A stretch of DNA of 64,000 bases, taken from NCBI GenBank assembly GCA_023614405.1, contig CM042692.1, forward strand, positions 118,041,503 to 118,105,502. The letters run 5' to 3'. Shown in pieces: positions 14,376 through 26,424 of this stretch. Within the stretch, counting starts at the first letter, position 1; every line of letters starts with the position of its first letter. A model generated the notes under the pieces. The model was not told the origin of the DNA. It did no database searches and saw only the letters and a program-made list of their open reading frames with translations. This DNA is from Avena insularis (taxonomy: Eukaryota; Streptophyta; Magnoliopsida; Poales; Poaceae). The translations under genes and the position numbers were made by a program.

Positions 14376-17300
14376 GACACTGGTGGATCCATGTGTGGTC
14401 AGTGGGAAGAACACACATGCAATGACATAGGTGATATGTGGTCTGTGAGAAGAATACACATGCAATGACTATAGTTGTGGTTCATGAGAAGAACACACAT
14501 GCAATGACACTGGGTGTGGTTCCTGATATGGTTTGTAAGAAGAACACACATGCAATGACTCTAGCTGTGGTTCATGCAAAGAGCACGCATGCGATGACTC
14601 TAGCTGGGGTTCATGGGAAGAGTAGACATACAATGACACTGGTGGATCCATGTGTGGTTCGTGGGAAGAACACACATGCAATGACACCGGTGATATGTGG
14701 TTTGTGAGAAGAACACACATGGAATGACTCTAGATGTGGTTCCGGAAAAGAGCAGACATGCAATGACACCGGTGGATCCATGTGGGGTTAATGAGAAGAA
14801 CACACATGCAATGACACTGGGTGTGGTTCATGATATGGTTTGTGAGAAGAACACACATGCAATGACACTAGTGGATCCATGTGTGGTCTGTGAGAAGAAC
14901 ACACATGCAATGACACTGGGTGTGGTTCATGATATGGTTTGTGAGAAGAACACACATGCAATGACACTGGTGGATCCATGTGTGGTGTTTGGGAAGAACA
15001 CACATGCAATGACACTGATGATATGTGGTGTGTGAGAAGAACACACATCCAATGACTCTAGTTGTGGTTCATGAAAAGAGAAGACATGCAATGACACTGG
15101 TTGATCCATGTGTGGTTCATGGGAAGAACACACATGCAATGACACTAGGTGGATCCATGTGTGGTTTGTGAGAAGAACACACATGCAATGACACTGGTGG
15201 ATCCATGTGTGATTCATGGGAAGAACACGCATGCAATGACTCTGGTGATATGTGGTTTGTGAAAAGAACAAACATGCAATGACTCTAGCCGTGGTTCGTG
15301 AGAAGAGCAGACATGCGATGGCACTGGTGGATCCATGTGTGGTTTGTGAGAAGAACACACATGCAATGACACCGGTGGATCCATGTGTGGTCTGTGGGAA
15401 GAACACACATGCAATGACACTGGTGATATGTGGTTTGTGAGAAGAACACACATGCAATGACACTGTGTGTGGTTCATGATATGGTTTGTGAGAAGAACAC
15501 ACATGCAATGACACTGGTGGATCCTTACATGGTCTGTGAGAATAACACACATGCAATGACACTGGTGGATCAATGTGTGGTTCATGGGAAGAACACACAT
15601 GCAATGACACTGGTGGATCCATGTGTGGTCTTTGGGAAGAACACACATGCAATGGCACTGGTCATATGTGGTCTGTGAGAAGAACACACATCCAATGACT
15701 AGCTGTGGTTCATGAAAAGAGCAGACATGCAATGACACTGGTGGATCCATGTGTGGTTCATGGGAAGAACACACATGCAATGACACTGGTGGATCCATGT
15801 GTGGTCTGTGGGAAGAACACACATGCAATGACACAGGTGATATGTGCTCTGTGAGAACACACATGCAATGACACTGGTGGATCCATGTGTGGTCTGTGGG
15901 AAGAACACACATGCAATGACATAGGTGATATGTGGTCTGTGAGAAGAACACACATGCAATGACTATAGCTCTGGTTCATGAGAAGAACACACATGCAATG
16001 ACACTGGGTGTGGTTCCTGATATGGTTTGTAAGAAGAACACACATGCAATGACTCTAGCTGTGGTTCATGCAAAGAGCACTCATGCGATGACTCTAGCTG
16101 TGGTTCATGGGAAGAGTAGACATACAATGACACTGGTGGATCCATGTGTGGTTCATGGGAAGAACACACTTGCAATGACACTGGTGGATCCATGTGTGAT
16201 CTGTGGGAAGAACACACATGCAATGACACTGGTGGATCCATGTGTGGTTCATGGGAAGAACACACATGCAATGACACATGTGATATGTGGTTTGTGAGAA
16301 GAACACACATCCAATGACTCTAGCTGTGGTTCCCGAAAAGAGCAGACATGCAATGACACCGGTGGATCCATGTGGGGTTAATGAGAAGAACACACATGAA
16401 ACGACACTGGGTGTGGTTCATGATATGGTTTGTGAGAAGAACACACATTCAATGACACTGGTGGATCCATGTGTGGTCTGTGAGAAGAACACACATGCAA
16501 TGACACTGGGTGTGGTTCATGATATGGTTTGTGAGAAGAACACACATGCAATGACACTGGTGGATCCATGTGTGGTGTTTGGGAAGAACACACATGCAAT
16601 GACACTGGTGATATGTGGTCTGTGAGAAGAACACACATCCAATGACTCTAGTTGTGGTTCAAGAAAAGAGAAGACATGCAATGACACTGGTTGATCCATC
16701 TGTGGTTCATGGGAAGAACACACATGCAATGACACTAGGTGGATCCATGTGTGGTTTGTGAGAAGAACACACATGCAATGACACTGGTGGATCCATGTGT
16801 GATTCTTGGGAAGAACACACATGCAATAACTCTGGTGATATGTGGTCTGTGAAAAGTACAAACATGCAATGACTCTAGCCGTGGTTCATGAGAAGAGTAG
16901 ACATGCGATGGCACTGGTGGATCCATGTGTAGTTTGTGAGAAGAACACACATGCAATGACACCGGTGGATCCATGTGTGGTCTGTGGGAAGAACACACAT
17001 GCAATGACACTGGTGATATGTGGTTTGTGAGAAGAACACACATGCAATGACACTGGGTGTGGTTCATGATATGGTTTGTGAGAAGAACACACATGCAATG
17101 ACACTGGTGGATCAATGTGTGGTTCATGGGGAGAACACACATGCAATGACACTGGTGGATCCATGTGTGGTCTTTGGGAAGAACACACATGCAATGTCAC
17201 TGGTAATATGTGGTCTGTGAGAAGAACACACATCCAATGACTCTAGCTGTGGTTCATGAAAAGAGCAGACATGCAATGACACTGGTGGATCCATGTGTGG

Positions 17301-19591
17301 TTCATGGGAAGAACACACATGCAATGACACAAGGTGGATCCATGTGTGGTCTTTGGGAAGAACACACATGCAATGACACCGGTGGATCCATGTGGGGTTA
17401 ATGAGAAGAACACACATGCAATGACACTGGGTGTGGTTCATGATATGGTTTGTGAGAAGAACACGCATGCAATCACTCTAGGTGTGGTCCATGGGAAGAA
17501 AACAACTGCAATGACACTGGGTGGATCCATGTGTGGTTTGTGAGAAGAACACACATGCAATCACACTGGTAGATCCTTACGTGGTTTGTGAGAATAACAC
17601 ACATGCAATGACACCGGTGGATCCATGTGTGGTTCAGGGGAAGAACACACATGTAATGACACTGGTGGATATGTGGTTTGTGAGAAGAACACATATGCAA
17701 TGACTCTAGCTGTGGTTCGTGAAAAGAACAGACATGGATGACACTAGGTGTGGTTCATGATATGGTTTGTGAGAAGAACACGCATGCAATGACTCTAGCT
17801 GTGGTTCATGGGAAGAACACACATGCAATGACACTGGGTGGATCCATGTGTGGTCTGTGGGAAGAACACACATGCAATGACACAGGTGATATGTGGTCTG
17901 TGAGACGAACACACATGCAATGACACTGGTGGATCCATGTGTGGTCTGTGGGAAGAACACACATGCAATGACACAGGTGATATGTGGTCTGTGAGAAGAA
18001 CACACATGCAATGACTATAGCTGTGGTACATGATAAGAACACACATGCAATGACACTGGGTGTCGTTCCTGATATGGTTTGTAAGAAGAACACACATGCA
18101 ATGACTCTAGCTGTGGTTCATGAAAAGAGCACGCATGCGATGACTCTAGCTGTGGTTCATGGGAAGAGTAGACATACAATGACACTGGTGGATCCATGTG
18201 TGGTTCATGGGAAGAACACACATGCAATGACACTCGTGGATCCATGTGTGGTCTGTGGGAAGAACACACATGCAATGACACTGGTGGATCCATGTGTGGT
18301 TCATGGGAAGAACACACATGCGATGACACTGGTGGATCCATGCATGGTCTGTGGGAAGAACACACATGCAATGACACTGGTGGATCCATGTGTGGTTCAT
18401 GGGAAGAACACACATGCAATGACACAGGTGCTATGTGGTTTGTGAGAAGAACACACATGCAATGACTCTAGCTGTGGTTCATGAAAAGAGCAGACATGCA
18501 ATGACACCGGTGGATCCATGTGGGGTTAATGAGAAGAACACACATGTAATGACACTGGGTGTGGTTCATGATATGTTTTGTGAGAAGAACACACATGCAA
18601 TGACACTGGTGGATCCATGTGTGGTCTGTGAGAAGAACACACATGCAATGACATTGGGTGTGGTTCATGATATAGTTTGTGAGAAGAACACACATGCAAT
18701 GACACTAGTGGATCCAGGTGTGGTGTTTGGGAAGAACACATATGCAATGACACTGGTGATATGTGGTCTGTGAGAAGAACACACATCCAATGACTCTAGT
18801 TGTGGTTCATGAAAAGAGCAGACATGCAATGACACTGGTGGATCCATGTGTGGTTCATGGGAAGAACACACATACAATGACACTAGATGGATCCATGTGT
18901 GGTTTGTGAGAAGAACACACATGCAATGACACTGGTGGATCCATGTGCGATTCATGGGAAGAACACATATGCAATGACTCTGGTGATATGTGGTCGGTGA
19001 AAAGAACAGACATGCAATGACTCTAGCCGTGGTTCATGAGAAGAGCAGACATGCGACGGCACTGGTGGATCCATGTGTGGTTTGTGAGAAGAACACACAT
19101 GCAATGACACCGGTGGATCCATGTGTGGTCTGTGGGAAGAACACACATGCAATGACACTGGTGATATGTGGTTTGTGAGAAGAACATGCATGCAATGACA
19201 CTGGGTGTGGTTCATGATATGGTTTGTGAGAAGAACACACATGCAATGACACTGGTGGATCCATACGTGGTCTGTGAGAACAACACAAATGCAATGACAC
19301 TGGTGGATCAATGTGTGGTTCATGGGAAGAACACACATGCAATGACACTGGTGGATCCATGTGTGGTCTTTGGGAAGAACACACATGCAATGGCACTGGT
19401 AATATGTGGTCTGTGAGAAGAACACACATCCAATGACTCTAGTTGTGGTTCATGAAAAGAGCAGACATGCAATGACACTGGTGGATCCATGTGTGGTTCA
19501 TGGGAAGAACACACATGCAATGACACAAGGTGGATCCATGTGTGGTCTTTGGGAAGAACACACATGCAATGACACTGGTGGATCTATGGGT

Positions 19592-19596
19592 GGTCT
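19592..19596 (+). repeat. Target site duplication, left copy (GGTCT)
   Basis: GGTCT directly precedes the TG of the 5' LTR and recurs directly after the CA of the 3' LTR. It comes from the ggtctgtggg part of a satellite monomer, so the element split one monomer. Confidence 0.93.
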
Positions 19597-20722
19597 TGTT
19601 GGAATTATGCCCTAGAGGCAATAATAAAGATGTTATTATTATAATTCTTGTTCATGATAAAGTTTATATTCCGTGCTAGAATTGTATTAAGCGGAAACAT
19701 TAATACTTGTGTGGTTTGTGAACAACACCGTGTCCCTAGTACGCCTCTATGGACTAGCTCATTGATCAATGATGGTTAAGGTTTCCTAACCATAGACATG
19801 AGTTGTCAATTGGTAATGAGATCATATCATTGGGAGAATGATATGATGGATGAACAAACTAAGCGAAGCAATTAGATCGTGTCATTGTGTTCATCTTTGC
19901 GAAGCTTTTCTATATGTTAAATATTGTATTCCTTAGACCATGAGATAATGCAACTCCACAGTATCGGAAGAAAGCTTTGAGGTCATCAAGCGTCATCCTA
20001 TGAAAGAGTGATCATAAAGGTGTCTCTCGGTGATGGAAAGTATCATTGGGTTGTATGTATCGAGATGGGATTTGTCCCTCCCAAGTCGGAGAGATATACT
20101 TGGGCCCACTCGTGTCGATATCAACAGCTTGCAAGCATGTGGTTAAGGAGTTAATCACAAATTGATATCGGATTACGGAGCGAGTAAAGTACTAGCGTGA
20201 GCGAGATTGAACTAGGTATGGCGATCTGAAGCGATCGAATCTCGGGCAAGTAAAATATCGCGAGGCAGAAGGGAATATATATATGGGATTGATTGAATCT
20301 GGCATCGTGGTTCATCCGATATGATCATCGATGAATGTGTGGGAGTCAATATGGGTGCAGACCCAGCTGTTGATTATTGATAGAAGATCATATGCGCATA
20401 TTCTCGAACCCGAGGTCACACATAACGTGTCTCGGCTAGGATAGATTGGATACTTGGTTTATGAATTTTTGTTTGGAGTCTCGGATGGGATCCGGGACAT
20501 CACGAGAGGTTAGGAATGGTCCGGAGAATAAGATTCATATAAAGCGGTGCAATTTTGGAGTTGAATTGTTCCGGATTAATCGGTATTGTACGGAAGCTTC
20601 TAGAACCTTAGGAAGGGGTCCAACGTGGTCCCACCTTCCGGGAGGGCATGGGCCTATGAGGGAGTGTCCTGGCGCATTGGGCCAGGTCACAAGGCCCCAT
20701 AGGGCCCAGCCGATCTAGATAA

Positions 20723-20787
20723 GTTTAAATCGTTTAAACTAGAGATAAGATAGGGTTTCTAGAAGGGAGAGTTTAAATCGTTTAAAC
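20723..20787 (+). repeat. Duplicated palindrome in the 5' LTR
   Basis: GTTTAAATCGTTTAAAC occurs twice, at 20723-20739 and 20771-20787. Each has 7 bp arms (GTTTAAA/TTTAAAC) around TCG. The pair lies 50-115 bp upstream of the TATA box, a likely place for LTR enhancer sites. Binding of any factor is not shown. Confidence 0.8.
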
Positions 20788-20837
20788 TAGAGATAGGCTT
20801 GGAGGATGGGCAAAGGGCTGGCCGCACCACCCCCCCT

Positions 20838-20848
20838 CTATATATATA
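20838..20848 (+). promoter_or_regulatory. TATA box of the 5' LTR
   Basis: A ctatatatatagg stretch follows a C-rich run and precedes a C/T-rich leader, the usual U3/R arrangement in this LTR group. Transcription would start roughly 25-35 bp downstream. The same TATA stands in the 3' LTR at 27666-27676. Confidence 0.6.
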
Positions 20849-21292
20849 GGGCTGGTGCGCCCCCTTCCCCCTCTCTCACACACCTTCCTCCAAACCCTAG
20901 TTGCCCTGCTGCCTTCCTCTCTCCCTCCCGACTGTTTGTGGGAGAAGCCCTGCTGCAGAAATTCTCCACCATATACACCACGCCGTCGTGTTGTAGATCC
21001 AATCCATCTCTCCACCATACTTTCTGGTCCGAGGAAGGAGGAGGCGTCGAGTCTTGCTGCGTGTGCATCTCGGAGGCACCGCCACTTGTGGTGCTAGATC
21101 GGATCGGATCGCGAGGAGGAGAAGCGAGTGCGACTACATCACCCACGTTAAATGAGCGTTCCTGTCTTGAATCTTCAAGGGTATGAAGATCTAATCAATC
21201 TCTCTCGTTGTTTGCATCTCCTAGATTAGATCTTGGCTTTCCCTCTGTAGCTTCGTAGAAAATTTTGATTTACTATGCTGCGAAACCCTCGG

Positions 21293-21303
21293 TGGTATCG
21301 AGC
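21293..21303 (+). other. Primer-binding site (initiator tRNA-Met type)
   Basis: TGGTATCGAGC begins two bases after the LTR end. The usual site complementary to the 3' end of initiator tRNA-Met is TGGTATCAGAGC, so one A inside a CAG is missing here. The loss would weaken priming if real; it also fits the CAG-linked error pattern seen elsewhere in this window. Confidence 0.85.
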
Positions 21304-22482
21304 TAGATCTATGCGTAGATGTGATTCACGAGTAGAGCATAACATGGTTGTTGCGGCGTTGATGTTTTATGTTGCAAGCCTCTTGTTTGTGTTCTTCTTA
21401 TGGCGGGATAGTGAGATTGAAGGCGGTCCAGGCCAACCTTACGCGGCGTTGTTCGCGAGACCGGCTCCGCACTTGGCGTGTGGCTTGTACCACATGCGGC
21501 TGGTGGATGTCGGTTTCTCTCACTATAGTTGTCATGGGATTAACACGAGTTTGGCAACCATAATATCACCGTTGTGGCTTTCCGTAGGTAAGAATCGTTC
21601 TTAGCATCTACTCCCATAAGCCACGTAAAACATGCAACAACAAAGTAGGCGTCTAACTTGTTTTTGCAGGAGTGTTCTGTGATATGGTATGGCCCAAGAT
21701 GTGATGTGTATAATGTATCGATGATCATGTTTTGTAATGTTTCACGACTTGCATGTCGATGAGTACACAACGGCGAGAACCATATGGTTGTCTTTATAAT
21801 TGTGTATGACCTGCGAGTCAACTTCTTATCGCCATGTAATAGCTTTACTTTATCGCTAAGTAGTTAGCAATAGTTGTAGTTGCTATTAGTGGTGGAGAAA
21901 TCATGGTGAAGTGATGGAGATCATGTAGGAGCGCACAAGATGGAGATCATTCTTGATTGGCTATACCATGTCACATAAAGTTATATGCATGTGATGTTTA
22001 TCCTTTTATGTATCTTATTATGCTTAGATCACGGTAGCATTATAAGATGATTCCTCATAAAGATCAAGATAAAACTGTGTTCTCCCCAAGTATGCACCGT
22101 TGCGAAAGTTCGTCGTGTCCAAGCATCACGTGATGATGGTGCTATAGACTCTCGCTCACATACAAGGTGCAAGCCAGTTTGCACTGCCTTGAAATACTTG
22201 GGTCTAACTTGGCGAGCCTAGCATGTATGAGACATGGCCTCGGAACACAAGAACCGAAAGGTTAAGCATGAGTCATATGAATGATATGATCGACACTTTG
22301 TTGTCCACCATTGAAACCACATCTCTTCTCGTGATGATCGGATTAGGTGTGGTGAATTTGGATCGTGTTCACTAAACAACTTGAGGATGTTGAATTTAGT
22401 GGGAGTTCATCAAGTAATTTGATTAAGTTGAACTTTTTATCATGAACATAGTCTAAATTGTACTTGCAAATCTTGTAGATCA
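21304..22482 (+). other. Leader between primer-binding site and gag
   Basis: About 1.2 kb of A/T-rich sequence without a recognisable domain. Long untranslated leaders of this kind are normal for the BARE-1/Angela group. The short open frames here have no family resemblance that I can see. Confidence 0.6.
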
Positions 22483-23250
22483 ATGGCCAAGTCCAACTTC
22501 AACTTCAAGCGTTTTCTTTGAGAAAGAAAAGCTTAGAAACAATGGGTCTAACTTCACCAACTGGTTCCATAATCTAAGAATCATTACATGCAGCGGACAA
22601 AGGACTATGTCCTTAAGAAAGCGCTAGGTGGCATATGCTATAGATCGTGGCTGATGAAAAAGCTGTTTATCGATCGCACAAGGATGATTATGATTTGATT
22701 AAGATCGTCATGTTGTATGCTATGGAATCGGATCTTCAAAATCGTTTTGAGGAGTTCCGGGCCTTTGAGATTCTCGAGGAGCTGAAAAACATGTTTGAGA
22801 CTCAAGCCGTTAAGAGATATGAGATCTCTAAGAAATTCCTTAACTACAAGATGGAGGAAGGGAGTTACATTAGTGAGCACGCCATTAAGATGATGGGCTA
22901 CACTCAACGCCTTGAGCAAGCTGGACGCAAGATTCGGAGGAGCTCAAGATTGACACTCCTAGCTACAAAAGTTTGTAGTTGATCACAATCAGATTGGTTC
23001 CTTGATATGATCATGAGCTCTTTGCTAAAATGAAAGTAGCAGGTGAACATCAAAAGAATAATCATGTGTTGATGGTCAACAAGCCCCCCTTCAAGAAAGG
23101 TAAGGGTGCAAGGAAGCCCTTCAAGAAAGGCGGCACAAGCGTTGCCCTGGCGAGTAGAAGCTCAAGTCTGGTCCTAAACGGACCTTTGAGTGCTTCTATT
23201 GCAGGACAAGGGTCCTTTGAAGCGCAATTGTCCGAAGTACTTAGCGGACA
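22483..23250 (+). pseudogene. Copia gag remnant with zinc knuckle, frameshifted
   Basis: An ATG at 22483 starts the typical gag N-terminus of this group but meets a stop after 12 codons. The longest intact piece, about 22647-22982, shows the gag helical region with motifs such as ILEELKNMF and ISEHAIKMMGY. A CCHC zinc knuckle is recognisable near 23188-23245 (CFYC, then a histidine-lacking frame break, then NCPKYLAD in another frame). Gag forms the particle and packages the RNA. At least three frame changes separate the parts; some may be sequence errors. Confidence 0.8.
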
Positions 23251-23509
23251 AGAAGGTGGCACCATCAAAGGTATATTTGATATACATGTTATTGATGTTT
23301 TCCTTACTAGCCCTCGTTGTAGTGCACGGGTATTTGATACGGTTCAGTTGCTAATATTTGTAACTTCGAAGCAGGAGCTACGGAATGAGGCAATGACTTG
23401 CGAGGATGAGGTGACGATCTTGGCGTTGGCAGCGGATCAAGAGTTGATGTGATGGCCGTCGGCACGCTCTCCTTAGTTTTACCTTGGGATTAGTTTTAAA
23501 CCTTAATAA

Positions 23510-24280
23510 ATGTTATTATGTACTGCGTTGAGCATGAACATTATTTCTAGATCGTGTTTATTGCAAGACGGTTATTTATTTAAATCGGAGAATAATGGCT
23601 GTTCTATTTATATGAGTAACATCTTTTATGGTCATGCACCCCTTGTGAATGGTTTATTTCTTCTAAATCTCGAAAGGGATGAAACACACATCCATAACAT
23701 TGAGGCTAAGAGATGCAAAGTAGATAGTGATAATACTACTTATTTGTGGCACTGCCGTCTAGGTCATATTGGTGTAAAGCGCATGAAGAAACTCCATTCT
23801 GATGGACTTTTGGAGTCTCTTGATTTTGAATCATTTGACACATGCGAACCATGCCTCATGGGCAAGATGATCAAAACCCCGTTCTCCGGAATGATGGAGC
23901 GAAACAGCGGACTTGTTGGAAATCATACATACCGATGTATGCGGACGATGAGTGTTTCGATGCGGTGGATATCGCTATTTTCTCACTTTTACCGATGACT
24001 TAAGTAGATATGGGTATATCTATTTAATGAAACATAAATCTGAAACGTTTGAAAAGTTCAAAGAATTTCAGAATGAAGTGGAGAACCATCGTAACAGAAA
24101 GATTAAGTTTCTACGATCCGATCGTGGGGGCGAATATTTGAGTTATGATTTTCTCACGCATCTCAAAGCAAGTGGAATCGTTTCGCAACTCCATACCGGA
24201 TCACCACAGCGCAATGGTGTGTACGAGCGCGAATCGAACCCTATTAGATATGGTCCGATCGATGATGTCTCTTACTGATT
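23510..24280 (+). pseudogene. Copia integrase remnant
   Basis: The first part, about 23737-23895, is the gag-pre-integrase domain (LWHCRLGH, then CEPCLMGKM), which holds the HHCC-type zinc site. The catalytic core follows at about 23955-24240 in a shifted frame, with FTDD supplying an acidic catalytic position and SDRGGEY just after the second one. The frame breaks near 23990 and again near 24230, so no continuous integrase is encoded. Integrase inserts the cDNA into the host genome. The aspartic protease that should lie between gag and this part is not clearly readable. Confidence 0.85.
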
Positions 24281-24859
24281 TGCCATTATCATTTTGGGGT
24301 TATGCATTAGAAACCGCTGCATTCACTTTAAATAGGACTCCATCTAAATCCGTTGAGACGACACCGTATGAACTGTGGTTTGGTGCTAAACCTAAGTTTT
24401 CGTTTCTTAAAGTTTGGGGATGCGAAGCTTACGTCAAGAAGTTGATGCCGGACAAGCTCGAACCCAAAGCGGAGAAATGCGTCTTCATAGGATACCCTGA
24501 GGAAACTATTGGGTATACCTTCTATCACAGAACCGAAGGCAGTGTTTATCGCAAAAAACGGTTCCTTTCTTGAGAAGGAGTTTATCTCGAAAGAAGTGAG
24601 TGGGAGGAAAGTAGAGCTAGACGAGGTTATTGAACCTTCTCTTGAATTGGAGAGTAGCGCAGCACCTGAAATTGTTCGGTCACTTTGCACCAACAATAGA
24701 GGAAGCTAATGACAAGGATCATGAAGCTTGGACGATCTTTGCTCTTGAGCGTCGCGGTCGACAAGGTCGCGTGCCCCTCACGAGTGGTATGGCAACCTGT
24801 CTTGACTGTCTTGTTAATGGAAGGCGGTGAACCTCACGAACTATGAGGAAGCGATGATG

Positions 24860-25505
24860 AGCCGGACTTTGAGAAATGGCTAGAAGCCATGAAATCCGAA
24901 TTGGGATCCATGGCGAAAACCAAGTATGGACTTTGGTGGACCCTCCTAGCGACGAAAGGCCGTTGAGTGCAAATGGATCTTCAAGAAGAAGAAAGCAGGG
25001 CGGATGGTAATTTTACCGTCTATAAAGCACGGCTTGTTGCGAAAGGTTTTCGACAAGTTCAAGGTGTTGACTACGATGAGACTTTCTCTCCGTGGCGATG
25101 TTTAAGTCCATTCGGATTTTATTAGCAATTGCTGCGTTTCATGATTATGAAATATGGCAAATGGATGTCAAGATGCTTTCCTCAATGGCAACATTGATGA
25201 AGAGTTGTATATGATGCAACCCGAAGGTTTTGTCGATCCTAAGGATCTTGATAAAGTATGCAAACTTCAGCGTTCCATTTATGGACTAAAGCAAGCATCT
25301 CGGAGTTGGAACCTTCGTTTTGATCAAGTGATCAAGAGCTTTGGATTTGTTCCAAATTGCTCTGAAGCTTGCATCTACAAGAAAGTGAGTGGGAGCTCGG
25401 TGGCGTTTACGGTACTATATGTGGATGACATATTGATTATTGGAAATGACATCAACATGCTTAACGATGTGAAGAGTTATTTGAACAAGTGTTTTCAATG
25501 AAAGA
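24860..25505 (+). pseudogene. Copia reverse transcriptase remnant
   Basis: The frame 25154-25501 has the family signatures LNGNIDEELYMMQPEGF, YGLKQASRSWN and the catalytic YVDDIL. The N-terminal part of the domain upstream (from about 24860) is recognisable but lies in other frames. A single missing base just after gtcaaga near 25170, at what is normally an ACTGC, causes one of the shifts. The protein copies element RNA into DNA inside the particle. Confidence 0.88.
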
Positions 25506-25879
25506 CCTAGGTGAAGCTGCTTATATATTGGGCATCAAAATCTATAGAGATAGACAAAGGCGCTTTGATAGCTTTAAGCGGTACATACCTAGACAAAGTT
25601 ACGAAAAGGTTGAGAATGGATAAGGCATTGAAAGGTTCGGTGCCTATGTTGTCGAGTAAGATATTGAGCAAGGCTCGGTGTCCATTCTGATGAAATGATA
25701 GGAAGCTATGAGCAAAGTGCCTTATGCCTCAGCCATAGGTTCCATCATGTATGCCATCTTGTGTACTAGACGGATGTGTCCAATGCTCTTAGTTTGTGAC
25801 GAGATATCAAAGTGATCGAGTGGAACCTTTGGACAGCCGTGAAGAACATCCTAAGGTACCTAAATAGGACTAAAGAAAT

Positions 25880-26200
25880 GTTCTTAGTCTATGGGGGTGA
25901 TGAACAGCTAAATGCGTAAAGGTTACGTCGATGCTAGTTTCGACAAACAAGGATGATTGTAAATCTCAGACGGGATACATGTATATTTTGAATGGAGGAG
26001 CTATGAGCTGGAGAAGCTGCAAGCAAAGCGTGATCGCGGGATCTCTGATGAAAGCGGAATACATGGCTGCTGCGAAGCGTCAAGTGAAGGAGTTTGGATC
26101 AGAAACTTCATCCTTTGAGCTTGGCGTGGTTCAAGTGCATTGGACCCTTTGGAGATATTGTGTGACAACACTGGCGCCATAGCACTCGCTAAGGAACCAA
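25880..26200 (+). pseudogene. Copia RNase H remnant
   Basis: The frame around 25931-26182 reads DDCKSQTGYMYILNGGAMSW and then AEYMAAA, the signature of the copia RNase H domain at the C-terminus of pol. The domain end is in another frame (26165-26400). RNase H removes the RNA strand during cDNA synthesis. Confidence 0.85.
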
Positions 26201-26410
26201 GATATCATCCAAAGACCAAGCATATCAACATAAGTTTCATATAATCCAAGATTATATAGCGGATGGAGATCTGAAGATCAGCAAAGTACATACAGATCTG
26301 AATGTCGCAGATCCATTGACTAAACCTCTTCCACGTGTAAAACATGATCAGCACCTCGATTGCCATGGGTGTGAATTGTTGCCAAATGTAAACTAGATTA
26401 TTGACTCTAG

Positions 26411-26424
26411 TGCAAGTGGGAGAC
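26411..26424 (+). other. Polypurine tract
   Basis: tgcaagtgggagac lies directly upstream of the 3' LTR and is purine-rich, the position and composition of a plus-strand primer site in copia elements. Confidence 0.8.

Larger units (their letters stand above)
12631..15667. repeat. Higher-order repeat copy H5 (about 3.0 kb, rearranged)
   Basis: Starts with the same anchor as H1-H4. It is longer because monomers are added, for example an extra 39+48 bp pair at about 13520-13610 and additional units between 14700 and 15660. It contains two patches of aberrant sequence, near 13105-13435 and 14255-14375. Beyond it the higher-order pattern continues with irregular spacing (anchors near 17210 and 19406). 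Confidence 0.7.
597..19591. repeat. Satellite array 1 (type 1 monomers)
   Basis: About 19 kb of head-to-tail monomers, roughly 400 units. All share the core gaagaacacacatgcaatgac. Four recurring lengths are interspersed: 48 bp (core, then actggtggatccatgtgtgg), 39 bp (core, then tctagctgtggttcatg), 43 bp (core, then actggtgatatgtggt) and 51 bp (core, then actgggtgtggttcatgata). The 48 bp unit carries a GGATCC (BamHI) site, so much of the array should give a BamHI ladder. The left edge is degenerate. Open frames occur on both strands because 39, 48 and 51 are multiples of three, but the 43 bp unit repeatedly brings in a stop, so this is not read as coding. The right end is cut by the copia insertion. 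Confidence 0.95.
19597..21291 (+). repeat. 5' LTR (1695 bp)
   Basis: Begins TGTTGGAATT at the target duplication and ends at cgaaaccctc plus g, immediately before the primer-binding site; the expected terminal A reads as G at 21291. It matches the 3' LTR along its whole length. Most differences are 1-3 bp indels, often near CAG, CTG or CCGG, for example gtgcagacccagctg against gtgcggacccgctg. Confidence 0.92.

Noticed and set aside
597..19591. CRISPR-like look: short conserved repeat with variable parts between
   Set aside because: The variable parts fall into a few recurring modules, not unique spacers. The context is a plant chromosome with LTR retrotransposon and introns, and no cas genes are present.
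20782..21186. Open frames on both strands in the LTR leader region
   Set aside because: They overlap each other in all frames, lie between the LTR TATA box and the primer-binding site, and recur in the 3' LTR. They are LTR sequence, not genes.
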